NCBI GenBank assembly: GCA_016189845.1
Contig: JACPRT010000067.1
Coordinates: 1-11,485, forward strand
Length of the DNA: 11,485 nt
Reading direction: 5' to 3'
Origin: Chloroflexota bacterium
GTDB lineage: Bacteria > Chloroflexota > Dehalococcoidia > Lucifugimonadales > Lucifugimonadaceae
Shown here: positions 1 through 6,049 of the stretch, piece by piece
Numbering within the stretch: the stretch's first letter is position 1
How the letters are laid out: each line of letters starts with the position of its first letter
Notes under the pieces: generated by a model
Told to the model about the DNA's origin: nothing
The model's input: only the letters and a program-made list of their open reading frames with translations
Database searches by the model: none
Program-made: the position numbers and the translations under genes

Positions 1-1
1 A

Positions 2-547
2 CTGCGCCCCGACGTCGTGCTGATGGATGTCCGGATGCCCGGCACCGACGGCATCGAGGCCTGCAGGCAGCTGCGCGAACGTCTCCCTGATACACGCGTG
101 CTCATGCTGACCTCCTATGGCGACGAGGACGCCGTCATGGCAGCGATCATGGCCGGCGCGTCCGGGTATCTCTTGAAGAACACGTCGAGGACAGAGCTGC
201 TGGCCGCTCTCCGGACGGCAGCGCGTGGCGAGTCGTTGCTCGACCCCGCCGTGACGACCCGTGTGCTGGCGAAGCTTCGAGATCTCGCCAGCAAGGAACA
301 GGACCGCGAAGTCACCGTGCTCTCCGAGCGCGAGCGTGAAGTCCTTGCGCTCGTGGCGCAGGGGCTCACGAACAAGGAGATCGCCGCGAAGCTGTTCATC
401 AGCGAGAACACGGCCCGCAACCACGTCAGCAGGATCCTGGAAAAGCTCGGCCTGGCCCGTCGCAGCGAGGCAGCGACATTCGCAGCCCGCCACGGCCTGG
501 TGGGTGACCGTCCCGGTCCTGAAGGTCACACCGAGACGAAAACGTAG
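2..547 (+). CDS. NarL/FixJ (LuxR-type HTH) response regulator, 5' end outside window
   Basis: Two-component transcription regulator, cut by the window edge: roughly the first 45-50 residues are missing. The receiver domain begins in frame at base 2, and the phosphoacceptor Asp is codon 26-28 in the motif LMDVRMPG. The conserved Thr of VLMLTSY and Lys of GYLLKN follow. A linker rich in charged residues leads to a C-terminal LuxR-type helix-turn-helix (LSEREREVLALVAQGLTNKE, then the recognition helix ISENTARNHVSRILEKLG). The last ~20 residues form a hydrophilic tail ending HTETKT. Its partner kinase is presumably upstream of the window. The 3' end overlaps a convergent gene fragment by 22 bp. 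Target genes cannot be deduced; the iterons near 2333-2412 are the nearest conspicuous candidate sites, which is speculation. Confidence 0.93.
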   Translation: MRPDVVLMDVRMPGTDGIEACRQLRERLPDTRVLMLTSYGDEDAVMAAIMAGASGYLLKNTSRTELLAALRTAARGESLLDPAVTTRVLAKLRDLASKEQDREVTVLSEREREVLALVAQGLTNKEIAAKLFISENTARNHVSRILEKLGLARRSEAATFAARHGLVGDRPGPEGHTETKT

Positions 548-651
548 ACCGTATTCACGCCGTTCGCCGTCGGCCTGGTTTCCCGCAGCCGGAATCCGGT
601 GCCTTCGATCGTGCTCACGAACTCGTCCTGCGGGTGGTACCTCGTGTTCAT
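526..651 (-). pseudogene. 41-codon gene fragment, possible C-terminal remnant of a larger enzyme
   Basis: The minus strand between the response regulator and the amidohydrolase has a 41-codon open frame from ATG at 651 to TGA at 526. It has strong coding-like composition: 36 of 41 sense codons end in G or C. The translation begins MNTRYHPQDEFVSTIEG, continues GTGFRLRETRPTANGVNT and ends VYVFVSV. A helix, GFRL strand and final VYVFV strand resemble the end of a Rossmann-like domain such as a class I SAM methyltransferase; this is an inference from pattern only. No clear ribosome binding site precedes the ATG. The frame stays open further upstream (SPIGNKLE before the Met) but third-position GC falls off, and the body of any larger gene would have to lie where the amidohydrolase 3' end now sits. 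It is either a truncated remnant or a small real gene. It overlaps the regulator's 3' end by 22 bp. Confidence 0.4.
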
Positions 652-697
652 TTCGAGCTTGTTGCCGATTGGCGAACAGGTGGAATCGGGTGAGCGG

Positions 698-2281
698 CTA
701 CGGAATGGCCTCGCCCGCCAGCACGCCAGTGGGCCGCCCGGCGTCCACCGCCACCTTCCCGTTGACGACTACAAACGGGATTCCGGCCGGCGCCACGCGA
801 GGGTCTTCGTAGGTAGCAAGATCGTTGATGCGTAGCGGGTCGAACACGACGAGGTCGGCGAAGCATCCCTTGCGCACCTCGCCACGGCCTTTGAGCTGAA
901 ATCGACTGGCCGGTTTGCCGGTCATGCGCTGAATCAGCAGCTCCAGCGATGCCCCGTGCCTGCGCCTGAGGCGTCCGAGGATTCGAGGGAAAGCGCCATA
1001 GGCGCGCGGGTGCGGCGAGCCGCCCACGGGGATGGCGTCGCTGCCCACGGTGTAATCAGGGCGCTGTATGAGGTTCATCACGTCCGCCTCCATCTGGCGC
1101 CAGATTGCCGCGCTGGTGGGCGGCGTGACCAGAAGGCCGCAATTGAGGTCTTCTTCCCGCATCACCCGGCAGATCATCTCCGCCACGACCTCACCGCTCT
1201 CGCGGGCGACGTCCCTCCAGGACATGCCCTCCAGATGGCGGTTGCGCTGCGAACCGACGTATGTGAATACACAGTCGCCAAGCGAATCACCGTAGCGGTC
1301 ATCGAGGTCCTTCACGACGCGACGTGTGGCGTCCGGGTCGCGCAGTCGCTCGAGGGTGGCTTCCGGCCCGCCCTCGACGAACCATCCCGGAAGCCGGCAG
1401 ACCGGCATGGTCGCCCCCGCGGGATACGGATAAGCATCGAGCGTGATGTCGAGCCCCTGCCGCTTCGCGAGGTCGATCTCCGCCATTAGCTCGTCAACGC
1501 GGCCAGCCTGTTCGGGGCTCGTGCGCCAGTGCGCCAGGTGGACCTTGACGCCCGATTTCAGTCCGATTTCGATCACCTCGCGGGCGCCGCCGCCACCGGC
1601 CGCGCGTTCCGTGTGGAAGAACCGGTGCTGCAGCACGAAGACTCCACCCCTGCGGGCGACCACCCTGGCGATCTCGATCAGCTCTTCTGTGGTGGCGTAC
1701 GCGGCAGGGAAAAAGCCGAGGCCAGTGGCAAATCCCGCCGCACCCTGTTCCATCCCCTCATCGACGATCCGCCTGGCGTGATCGAGCGCCTCGCCGGTGA
1801 GCGGTACATCGTGAAACCCGACGGCGCCCAGCCGAACGGCGCAATGCGGTACCAGTGCGACCGTATTCACCGCGCAGCGGCGGTGATAGTGGCTGCGATA
1901 AGCGGCGATGGTCGACATGTCCAGCTCTGCTGGCGGAAGCCCGCACAGCCCCGACAGGTAAGTCCGGTACATCGTGTAGTTCTGGGGGCTCATCGGCGCG
2001 TAAGAGAGGCCGTCCTGTCCGAGCACCTCGGTGGTGACGCCCATGAGGATGCCGCTCTCGTGTTGCGGCTCGTTCAGCAGCGCCGCGTCCGTGTGAACGT
2101 GGGTGTCGATGAATCCTGGGGAAACGATGTGTCCCGAGGCGTCGATGACCCGCCGCGCGACCGCCGCGCTGAGGTCCCCGACGGCGGCAATTCGCTTTGC
2201 CCTGACGCCGACATCGGCCCGGAACGCCGCCCGTCCCGTGCCGTCGATCACTTCCCCGCCTGTGATCAGCAGATCGAACAC
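698..2281 (-). CDS. N-acyl-D-amino-acid deacylase (D-aminoacylase)-like amidohydrolase
   Basis: 527-residue cytoplasmic metal-dependent hydrolase of the amidohydrolase superfamily, closest in layout to D-aminoacylases and N-acyl-D-Glu/Asp deacylases. The N-terminal beta-sandwich part (ITGGEVIDGTGRAAFRADVG) and C-terminal return (GCFADLVVFDP, then FVVVNGKVAVDAGRPTGV) flank a TIM barrel. Likely metal ligands are His61 and His63 (GFIDTHVHTD), His219 (VLQHR), His248 or His251 (KVHLAHWR) and Asp415 (YTVGSDAIP). The position that is a metal-ligand Cys in characterised D-aminoacylases (VxGNCGxS) reads VLGQDGLS here, so Asp90 replaces it. The start is GTG at 2281, preceded by GAGGGG about 8 nt upstream; no in-frame ATG lies nearby. 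It is transcribed alone, away from the iteron region. Substrate is uncertain: N-acyl-D-amino acids by family, but the Cys-to-Asp change argues for caution. Confidence 0.9.
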   Translation of the reverse strand: MFDLLITGGEVIDGTGRAAFRADVGVRAKRIAAVGDLSAAVARRVIDASGHIVSPGFIDTHVHTDAALLNEPQHESGILMGVTTEVLGQDGLSYAPMSPQNYTMYRTYLSGLCGLPPAELDMSTIAAYRSHYHRRCAVNTVALVPHCAVRLGAVGFHDVPLTGEALDHARRIVDEGMEQGAAGFATGLGFFPAAYATTEELIEIARVVARRGGVFVLQHRFFHTERAAGGGGAREVIEIGLKSGVKVHLAHWRTSPEQAGRVDELMAEIDLAKRQGLDITLDAYPYPAGATMPVCRLPGWFVEGGPEATLERLRDPDATRRVVKDLDDRYGDSLGDCVFTYVGSQRNRHLEGMSWRDVARESGEVVAEMICRVMREEDLNCGLLVTPPTSAAIWRQMEADVMNLIQRPDYTVGSDAIPVGGSPHPRAYGAFPRILGRLRRRHGASLELLIQRMTGKPASRFQLKGRGEVRKGCFADLVVFDPLRINDLATYEDPRVAPAGIPFVVVNGKVAVDAGRPTGVLAGEAIP

Positions 2282-2332
2282 ACGTCACCGCCCCTCGCCG
2301 CGACAGCCCGTTCGAAGCGCGGAAACGTTAAC

Positions 2333-2412
2333 AGACGCTCGGATGACCCGGCGGCTTCTATCTGAGGCGTGTAGATGACCCGGTGCCTTCGGTCTGAGAC
2401 GTGTGCGTGACC
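2333..2412. repeat. Three 16-bp direct repeats (iterons) with 32-bp period
   Basis: Three related 16-mers lie at 2333-2348 (AGACGCTCGGATGACC), 2365-2380 (AGGCGTGTAGATGACC) and 2397-2412 (AGACGTGTGCGTGACC). Start-to-start spacing is exactly 32 bp each time, about three helical turns. Between the second and third, similarity extends across the whole 32-bp unit (2342-2373 against 2374-2405 match at 26 of 32 positions). GACGTGTG recurs at 2471-2478. The array sits in the gap between the amidohydrolase start (-) and the miniprotein (+), so a regulator binding the same helix face could serve either gene. No protein is assigned to it. Confidence 0.6.
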
Positions 2413-2513
2413 ACCCCCAACGAAGTGACGGTCGACACCCGTTGCCACAGGGCTGGGGATTACTAGCCTCGACGTGTGACAACGAGAGATTCGAATTACA
2501 GGGGCGCTTACGA

Positions 2514-2627
2514 ATGACTGAACGCAAGCAGGACCGTCAGCTGGCCACGATCGCCCTGCCGACGCTGCTTATTTCTTCAATCCTGATGGTGACCATCATC
2601 GTCCTGGTGGTCGGCACGGCTAGATGA
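2514..2627 (+). CDS. 37-residue single-span membrane miniprotein
   Basis: Small open frame beginning at ATG 2514 with AGGGG at 2500-2504, 9 nt upstream, and ending in TGA at 2625-2627. The N-terminal 11 residues are polar and charged (MTERKQDRQLA), followed by a hydrophobic span of about 23 residues from TIALPTLLISSILMV onward, ending IIVLVVGTAR. This predicts one transmembrane helix with a cytoplasmic or signal-anchor N terminus. A GC-rich hairpin with a short T run begins 4 bp after the stop, so the gene has its own translation start and an apparent transcription end. The frame is open upstream to a GTG at 2403, but that part lacks protein-like character and the ribosome binding site points to 2514. 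The family is not recognised and no function is assigned. Confidence 0.6.
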   Translation: MTERKQDRQLATIALPTLLISSILMVTIIVLVVGTAR

Positions 2628-2630
2628 GAC

Positions 2631-2647
2631 GGCGCGAGACGCGCTTT
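2631..2647 (+). terminator. Terminator-like hairpin after the miniprotein
   Basis: Perfect 5-bp stem GCGCG/CGCGC (2632-2636 and 2640-2644) with AGA loop, extended by one G-T pair and followed by TTT at 2645-2647. It lies 4 bp after the miniprotein stop and just before the convergent dehydrogenase stop at 2649. The T tract is short, so termination may be weak; read on the minus strand the hairpin has no following T run. Confidence 0.45.
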
Positions 2648-2648
2648 C

Positions 2649-3614
2649 CTAGTACCACTTGTCCTTCTCGACCACGTTCACGAGCGGCCGGCCCTCGGCA
2701 AACCGCCGGGCGTTCTCGAGCATGATCTGGAATCGCCTCTCCTCCACGTGGACCCCGTCCCGTACCGCTACGTGGGGAGTGATCAATACGTTGGGCAAGG
2801 TCCACAGCCTGTGGCCGGCAGGTAGCGGCTCGGTCTCGAAGACATCCAGGCCGCAGCCTGCTATGACGCCATTTGCCACGGCATCGGTCAGCTCGTCGAG
2901 CCTCGTGGTCTTGCCCCGCCCGATGTTGATGAAACAGGCGGTCTTCTTCATGAGCCGGAAGCGGCGCATGTTGAACATGCCTTCTGTCTCGGGCGTGTGC
3001 GGGACAGTCGTGATCAAGAAGTCAGCCCTTGGAAGGAACTCGTCGAGCCGATCCGGTGTGGCCATTTCCGCGACTCCCGGAGCGTCCTTTATCCGGGGGT
3101 CCACACCGATGACCGTGATCCCGAACTCCGAGCATAGCCGCGCCGTCTCAGCGCCGATGCCACCGATACCGACGATGATCGCGGTCGCCTCCCGCAGGTA
3201 GACGAACGGGAATCGCGGAGCGTCCTTCTCCCACTGGCCGCGCGCCTGTGCACCCATGTAGAACGGCAGCCCGCGCGAGAGCGCCAGCAGAAACATCATG
3301 ATGTGGACGCTGATGTGATCGCTGTAAATCCCACGCGGATTGCAGATCACGACCGGATGTTCGATTAGCTCCTTGTAGTAGTAGCCGGGGAACGGTCCTG
3401 CGTCGGGATTCTGCAACCACCGCAGCTTGCGAGCGAGCTTGAGGGCCGCAGGCGGGACCCACCCGAAGGCGGCATCCGCGTCCACGATCTCGCGCCTGGC
3501 GTCTTCGTCGGTCTCCGGCACGGCGACCATGTACGGCGGCAGCGTGTCCGCGAGCCGTCGAGCCCACTCGCGCTTCTGTTCTGTCTGCGGCGGCATCATC
3601 ACGAACTTGGGCAT
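2649..3614 (-). CDS. D-isomer-specific 2-hydroxyacid dehydrogenase, NAD(P)-binding
   Basis: 321-residue cytoplasmic oxidoreductase that reversibly reduces a 2-oxo acid to the D-2-hydroxy acid. The nucleotide-binding motif is GIGGIG at residues 149-154, with the acidic beta2 residue in VIGVDPR (Asp172) favouring NAD. Catalytic residues are all present: Arg233 (INIGRGKTTRLDEL), Glu262 (GLDVFETEPLP) and His281 (LITPHVA). The substrate-domain segment NPRGIYSDHISVHIMMFLLA is typical of the family. The start at ATG 3614 is supported by GGAGG 7 nt upstream (cctggaggaccgagATG) and by normal family length; the frame stays open further upstream but that part lacks family character. The gene is divergent from the nitrile hydratase cluster across about 180 bp. 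Substrate (glyoxylate, hydroxypyruvate or a larger 2-oxo acid) cannot be set from sequence alone. Confidence 0.94.
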   Translation of the reverse strand: MPKFVMMPPQTEQKREWARRLADTLPPYMVAVPETDEDARREIVDADAAFGWVPPAALKLARKLRWLQNPDAGPFPGYYYKELIEHPVVICNPRGIYSDHISVHIMMFLLALSRGLPFYMGAQARGQWEKDAPRFPFVYLREATAIIVGIGGIGAETARLCSEFGITVIGVDPRIKDAPGVAEMATPDRLDEFLPRADFLITTVPHTPETEGMFNMRRFRLMKKTACFINIGRGKTTRLDELTDAVANGVIAGCGLDVFETEPLPAGHRLWTLPNVLITPHVAVRDGVHVEERRFQIMLENARRFAEGRPLVNVVEKDKWY

Positions 3615-3677
3615 CTCGGTCCTCCAGGCGTCAGCTCGCAGGCCGCCCGGAGCTTCCGTGGCGAGCGTGCCGCCACA

Positions 3678-3706
3678 GGATAAGCGTTCTCTATCCCCGG
3701 CCGGGG
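3678..3706. promoter_or_regulatory. Candidate operator: overlapping inverted repeats in divergent promoter region
   Basis: Between the dehydrogenase and nitrile hydratase genes, GGATA (3678-3682) and TATCC (3692-3696) form an inverted repeat with a 9-bp spacer, overlapping a perfect 12-bp palindrome CCCCGGCCGGGG at 3695-3706. The position 60-90 bp upstream of either gene suits a regulator acting on both. In GC-rich DNA such short palindromes also arise by chance, so this is only a candidate. Confidence 0.3.
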
Positions 3707-3740
3707 CTGAGTTTCGGGAGGCCCAGGCCGCCCCGCGGCG

Positions 3741-3770
3741 TTGACGACCGGTTCGCCTCGGCTGCAACAT
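3741..3770 (+). promoter_or_regulatory. Possible promoter of the nitrile hydratase cluster
   Basis: TTGACG at 3741-3746 matches the -35 consensus at 5 of 6 positions. An 18-bp spacer leads to CAACAT (3765-3770), a poor -10 box. Transcription from it would begin near 3777, just before the GGAGG at 3783-3787. This would leave the ATG at 3769 outside the message, in agreement with GTG 3793 as the real start. Confidence 0.3.
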
Positions 3771-3792
3771 GCTCGCATCTCTGGAGGCGAAC

Positions 3793-4485
3793 GTGGACGG
3801 CGTGCACGATCTGGGCGGCATGCATGGCTTTGGCCCGGTGATTCGAGAGGCCGGCGAGCCTGTGTTCCACGCGCCGTGGGAAGCCACGGTGGTTGCGCTC
3901 ATGCGGTCGGCGCGGGCCAACGGCGTCTTCAACATCGACGAGTTCAGACACGCGATCGAACGCATGCCTCCGGCCCGGTATCTGTCGGCGACCTACTACG
4001 AACGGTGGCTCGAGGCCGTCGCCACCCTTGCCATCGAAAAGGGGCTGACCACGGCGGAGGAGCTGGAGCGAAGGTCGGAACGCCCTGAATCTTCCCGTGA
4101 CACCCGCCGTCGCACGCCGACCACGGAGCCAGCGGCGGTGCAGTCCGCGCCCGGCGCGCCTGATGCAGTCGTGTCGCCGACGAGTTCTTTCCGGCCGGAA
4201 ACATCGGCGCCGCGCTTCAACGCTGGCGACGCCATCGTGACGATCCGGGCACGCCCGAAGGGGCACACGCGCCTGCCTCGTTACGCACGCGGCAAACGCG
4301 GCCGCGTCCACGCGTACAGGGGCTTCCAAGTGTTTCCAGACGCAAGCGCCCATGGCCGTGGTGAGAACCCGCAGCCGCTGTACAGCGTCCGCTTCGAGGG
4401 CGATGAACTCTGGGGCGATTCGGGCGAGCCGTCGCAGGCGGTGTACCTGGACCTGTGGGAGAGCTATCTGCTGCCCGCCCGGTGA
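3793..4485 (+). CDS. nthB: Nitrile hydratase beta subunit (cobalt type)
   Basis: 230-residue beta subunit of the cytoplasmic alpha-beta nitrile hydratase, which hydrates nitriles to amides. The N terminus reads (V/M)DGVHDLGGMHGFGPV, the family signature, when started at GTG 3793; GGAGG 5 nt upstream supports this over ATG 3769. The helical domain covers about residues 28-94, including PWEATVVALM and ARYLSATYYERW. The SH3-like C-terminal domain carries HTRLPRYARGKRG and PLYSVRFEGDELWG and ends DLWESYLLPAR. Arg52 and Arg160 are good candidates for the two arginines known to contact the oxidised active-site cysteines. A Pro/Ser/Ala/Arg-rich linker of about 45 residues (95-138) joins the two domains. 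The beta-before-alpha gene order matches cobalt-type operons such as that of Rhodococcus rhodochrous J1. Nineteen bases separate it from the alpha gene. Confidence 0.93.
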   Translation: MDGVHDLGGMHGFGPVIREAGEPVFHAPWEATVVALMRSARANGVFNIDEFRHAIERMPPARYLSATYYERWLEAVATLAIEKGLTTAEELERRSERPESSRDTRRRTPTTEPAAVQSAPGAPDAVVSPTSSFRPETSAPRFNAGDAIVTIRARPKGHTRLPRYARGKRGRVHAYRGFQVFPDASAHGRGENPQPLYSVRFEGDELWGDSGEPSQAVYLDLWESYLLPAR

Positions 4486-4504
4486 AGGCGGGCGATGAAG
4501 GTCA

Positions 4505-5101
4505 ATGGGTAAATTCCATCCGAACGTCGACAAGTACGTCGTTTCCAGGGTGCGGGCGCTGGAGTCGATCCTGCGCGATAAGGGCCTCCTGGCTCCGGAC
4601 GCCGTCGACCGCATCGTCGAGCGCTACGAGTCGGACACCGGCCCGATGGCGGGCGCCCGGGCGGTCGCGCGGGCATGGTCGAACCCGACATACAGGCAGC
4701 GGCTTCTGACCAATTCGACCGCCGCGCTGGCCGACCTCGGCCTCGACTACGATTCTCTCGTTGTCGTAGAGAACACGCCGCAGGTACACAACCTGGTCGT
4801 TTGCACCCTGTGTTCCTGCTATCCATGGCCGGTTCTGGGCCTGCCGCCCAACTGGTACAAGTCGCCCGCGTACCGTTCGCGCGCAGTGAGCGAACCGCGC
4901 GCGCTTCTCAGGGAGCTTGGGCTGGAAATCCCCGACGGACGCGAGATCCGCGTCTGGGACAGCAGCGCGGAGATGCGCTACATGGTCCTGCCGATTCGGC
5001 CTGGTGGCACCGATGGGCTGCATGAGGACCAGCTGATCCCGCTAGTGACGCGTGACGCCATGATCGGCGTCGCCGAAGTGGCCACGCCCGGGCGGGCCTG
5101 A
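4505..5101 (+). CDS. nthA: Nitrile hydratase alpha subunit (cobalt type)
   Basis: 198-residue catalytic subunit. The metal-binding claw VCTLCSCYPWPVLGLPP places Cys100, Cys103, Ser104 and Cys105. Thr101 in CTLCSC is the mark of the non-corrin cobalt form; iron enzymes have Ser there. In the family the second and third cysteines become sulfinic and sulfenic acids and, with two backbone amides, hold the metal. The C-terminal signature WDSSAEMRYMVLPIRPGGTD and LVTRDAMIGVAEV is intact, so the enzyme should be active. Start ATG 4505 has GAAGG closely upstream (gaaggtcaATG). It forms an operon with the beta gene (19 bp before) and the maturation fusion gene (13 bp after). Thiocyanate hydrolase gamma shares the claw, but the intact separate beta subunit favours nitrile hydratase. 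Confidence 0.95.
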   Translation: MGKFHPNVDKYVVSRVRALESILRDKGLLAPDAVDRIVERYESDTGPMAGARAVARAWSNPTYRQRLLTNSTAALADLGLDYDSLVVVENTPQVHNLVVCTLCSCYPWPVLGLPPNWYKSPAYRSRAVSEPRALLRELGLEIPDGREIRVWDSSAEMRYMVLPIRPGGTDGLHEDQLIPLVTRDAMIGVAEVATPGRA

Positions 5102-5114
5102 GCGGACCGCCGAG

Positions 5115-5993
5115 ATGTACGAACGACGCCGCAACATAGTGACGCGCGCCGACGGCCGGCGAGTGAATGTCGCCCGGTTCAGGGGCCAGCTGCTGGTGTG
5201 CTCGCTGGGGTGTTGCTGCGGCCGCACCGAGGATGGCTTTGCACCCGTGCCCGCGGACCGATGGCACGAGCAATGGGAGCAACGGCGCCTACGAAACATC
5301 ATTCACCTCACGGTCGGAGGCTGCCTCGGCCCGTGCGGGCTTGCGAACGTGGTGCTCTTGTTGTTCGAGGGCCAGGCGCTCTGGTTCCACTCGATCAACT
5401 CGGAGGCGCTGGTCGACCACATCTACGACTACGTCGATCGACTCCTCCGCGAGAATGCCGTCGTGCCGCCCGCCACGCCTCTCGACGCGCACCAGTTCAC
5501 GGGATCGAGCTGGCAAGCGCGCCCGGACGGACAGCCCGTAGACGACTTCCGGCCTCGAAGGGCGGCCCACGCCGATGCCAATGGCTTGCACGCGTGCGCT
5601 CCGGGTACGAACGGCGACGTCGCGGCCGCCCCGGCAGCCCAGGCGCCCACCGTGAGCCAGGCCAGCGTCGATCAAGCCGTAGCGCTCATGGACGGTCGCG
5701 CCGCCCTTCCCCGCAAGAACGGCGAGCTGGTCTTTGAGGAGCCCTGGCACGGCCGCGCGTTCGGCATGGCAGTGGCGCTGCACGAGGCCGGCCTCTACGA
5801 GTGGGAGGAGTTCCGCCAGGAACTGATCCGTCAGATCGGGTCGGCGGAGTCGCGTGGGGGCAGGTTCGTCTACTACGAGGCGTGGTTCGGCGCACTGGAA
5901 GCGGTGCTGGCATCGAAGGGCGCCCTTGGGGCTGCGGATCTCGACGAGGTGACATTTCAGTTCGAATACGGCGAGCGCGACGACGTCTATTAG
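5115..5993 (+). CDS. Fusion: [2Fe-2S] thioredoxin-like ferredoxin domain + nitrile hydratase accessory domain
   Basis: 292-residue protein with two recognisable parts. Residues about 24-112 look like a thioredoxin-like (2Fe-2S) ferredoxin: LLVCSLGCCCGRTEDGF carries Cys29, 33, 34 and 35, and GGCLGPCGLANVV carries Cys70 and Cys74. These give the C-x(n)-C ... C-x3-C arrangement of this fold. A low-complexity Ala/Pro/Gly linker (about 115-190) follows. Residues about 190-292 form a nitrile hydratase accessory domain of the NhlE/P14K type (PRKNGELVFEEPWHGRAFGM, then LYEWEEFRQELI and YYEAWFGALEAVLASKGAL). The last part is visibly similar to the helical domain of the beta subunit upstream, as expected because the accessory chain mimics beta and delivers cobalt-loaded alpha by subunit swapping. 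The usual accessory protein is about 130-150 residues, so the N-terminal domain is an addition. It lies 13 bp after the alpha gene in the same operon. Inferred role: cobalt insertion and possibly redox handling of the claw cysteines. The ribosome binding site is weak. Confidence 0.85.
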   Translation: MYERRRNIVTRADGRRVNVARFRGQLLVCSLGCCCGRTEDGFAPVPADRWHEQWEQRRLRNIIHLTVGGCLGPCGLANVVLLLFEGQALWFHSINSEALVDHIYDYVDRLLRENAVVPPATPLDAHQFTGSSWQARPDGQPVDDFRPRRAAHADANGLHACAPGTNGDVAAAPAAQAPTVSQASVDQAVALMDGRAALPRKNGELVFEEPWHGRAFGMAVALHEAGLYEWEEFRQELIRQIGSAESRGGRFVYYEAWFGALEAVLASKGALGAADLDEVTFQFEYGERDDVY

Positions 5994-6049
5994 CCGAGGG
6001 TGATCGAGGCGCTGAGCGCTCCGAAGTTTCTGGTCGCAAGGGGGACTGA

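Noticed and set aside
956..2365. Long plus-strand open frames (956-1489, 1529-2365) antisense to the amidohydrolase
   Set aside because: They lack recognisable domains and mirror the codon bias of the amidohydrolase on the other strand, which has full family motifs. Open antisense frames are expected in high-GC genes.
2442..2466. TTGCCA ... TACTAG as promoter for the miniprotein
   Set aside because: Spacer is only 13 bp, too short for a standard promoter; no better pair was found.
3615..3965. 117-residue N-terminal extension of the 2-hydroxyacid dehydrogenase
   Set aside because: It runs into the nitrile hydratase beta gene, lacks homology-like character, and ATG 3614 has GGAGG at the right distance.
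3691..4614. 307-codon minus-strand open frame over the nitrile hydratase beta gene
   Set aside because: Arg/Pro-rich translation without domain character; the plus-strand beta subunit is unmistakable and has a proper ribosome binding site.
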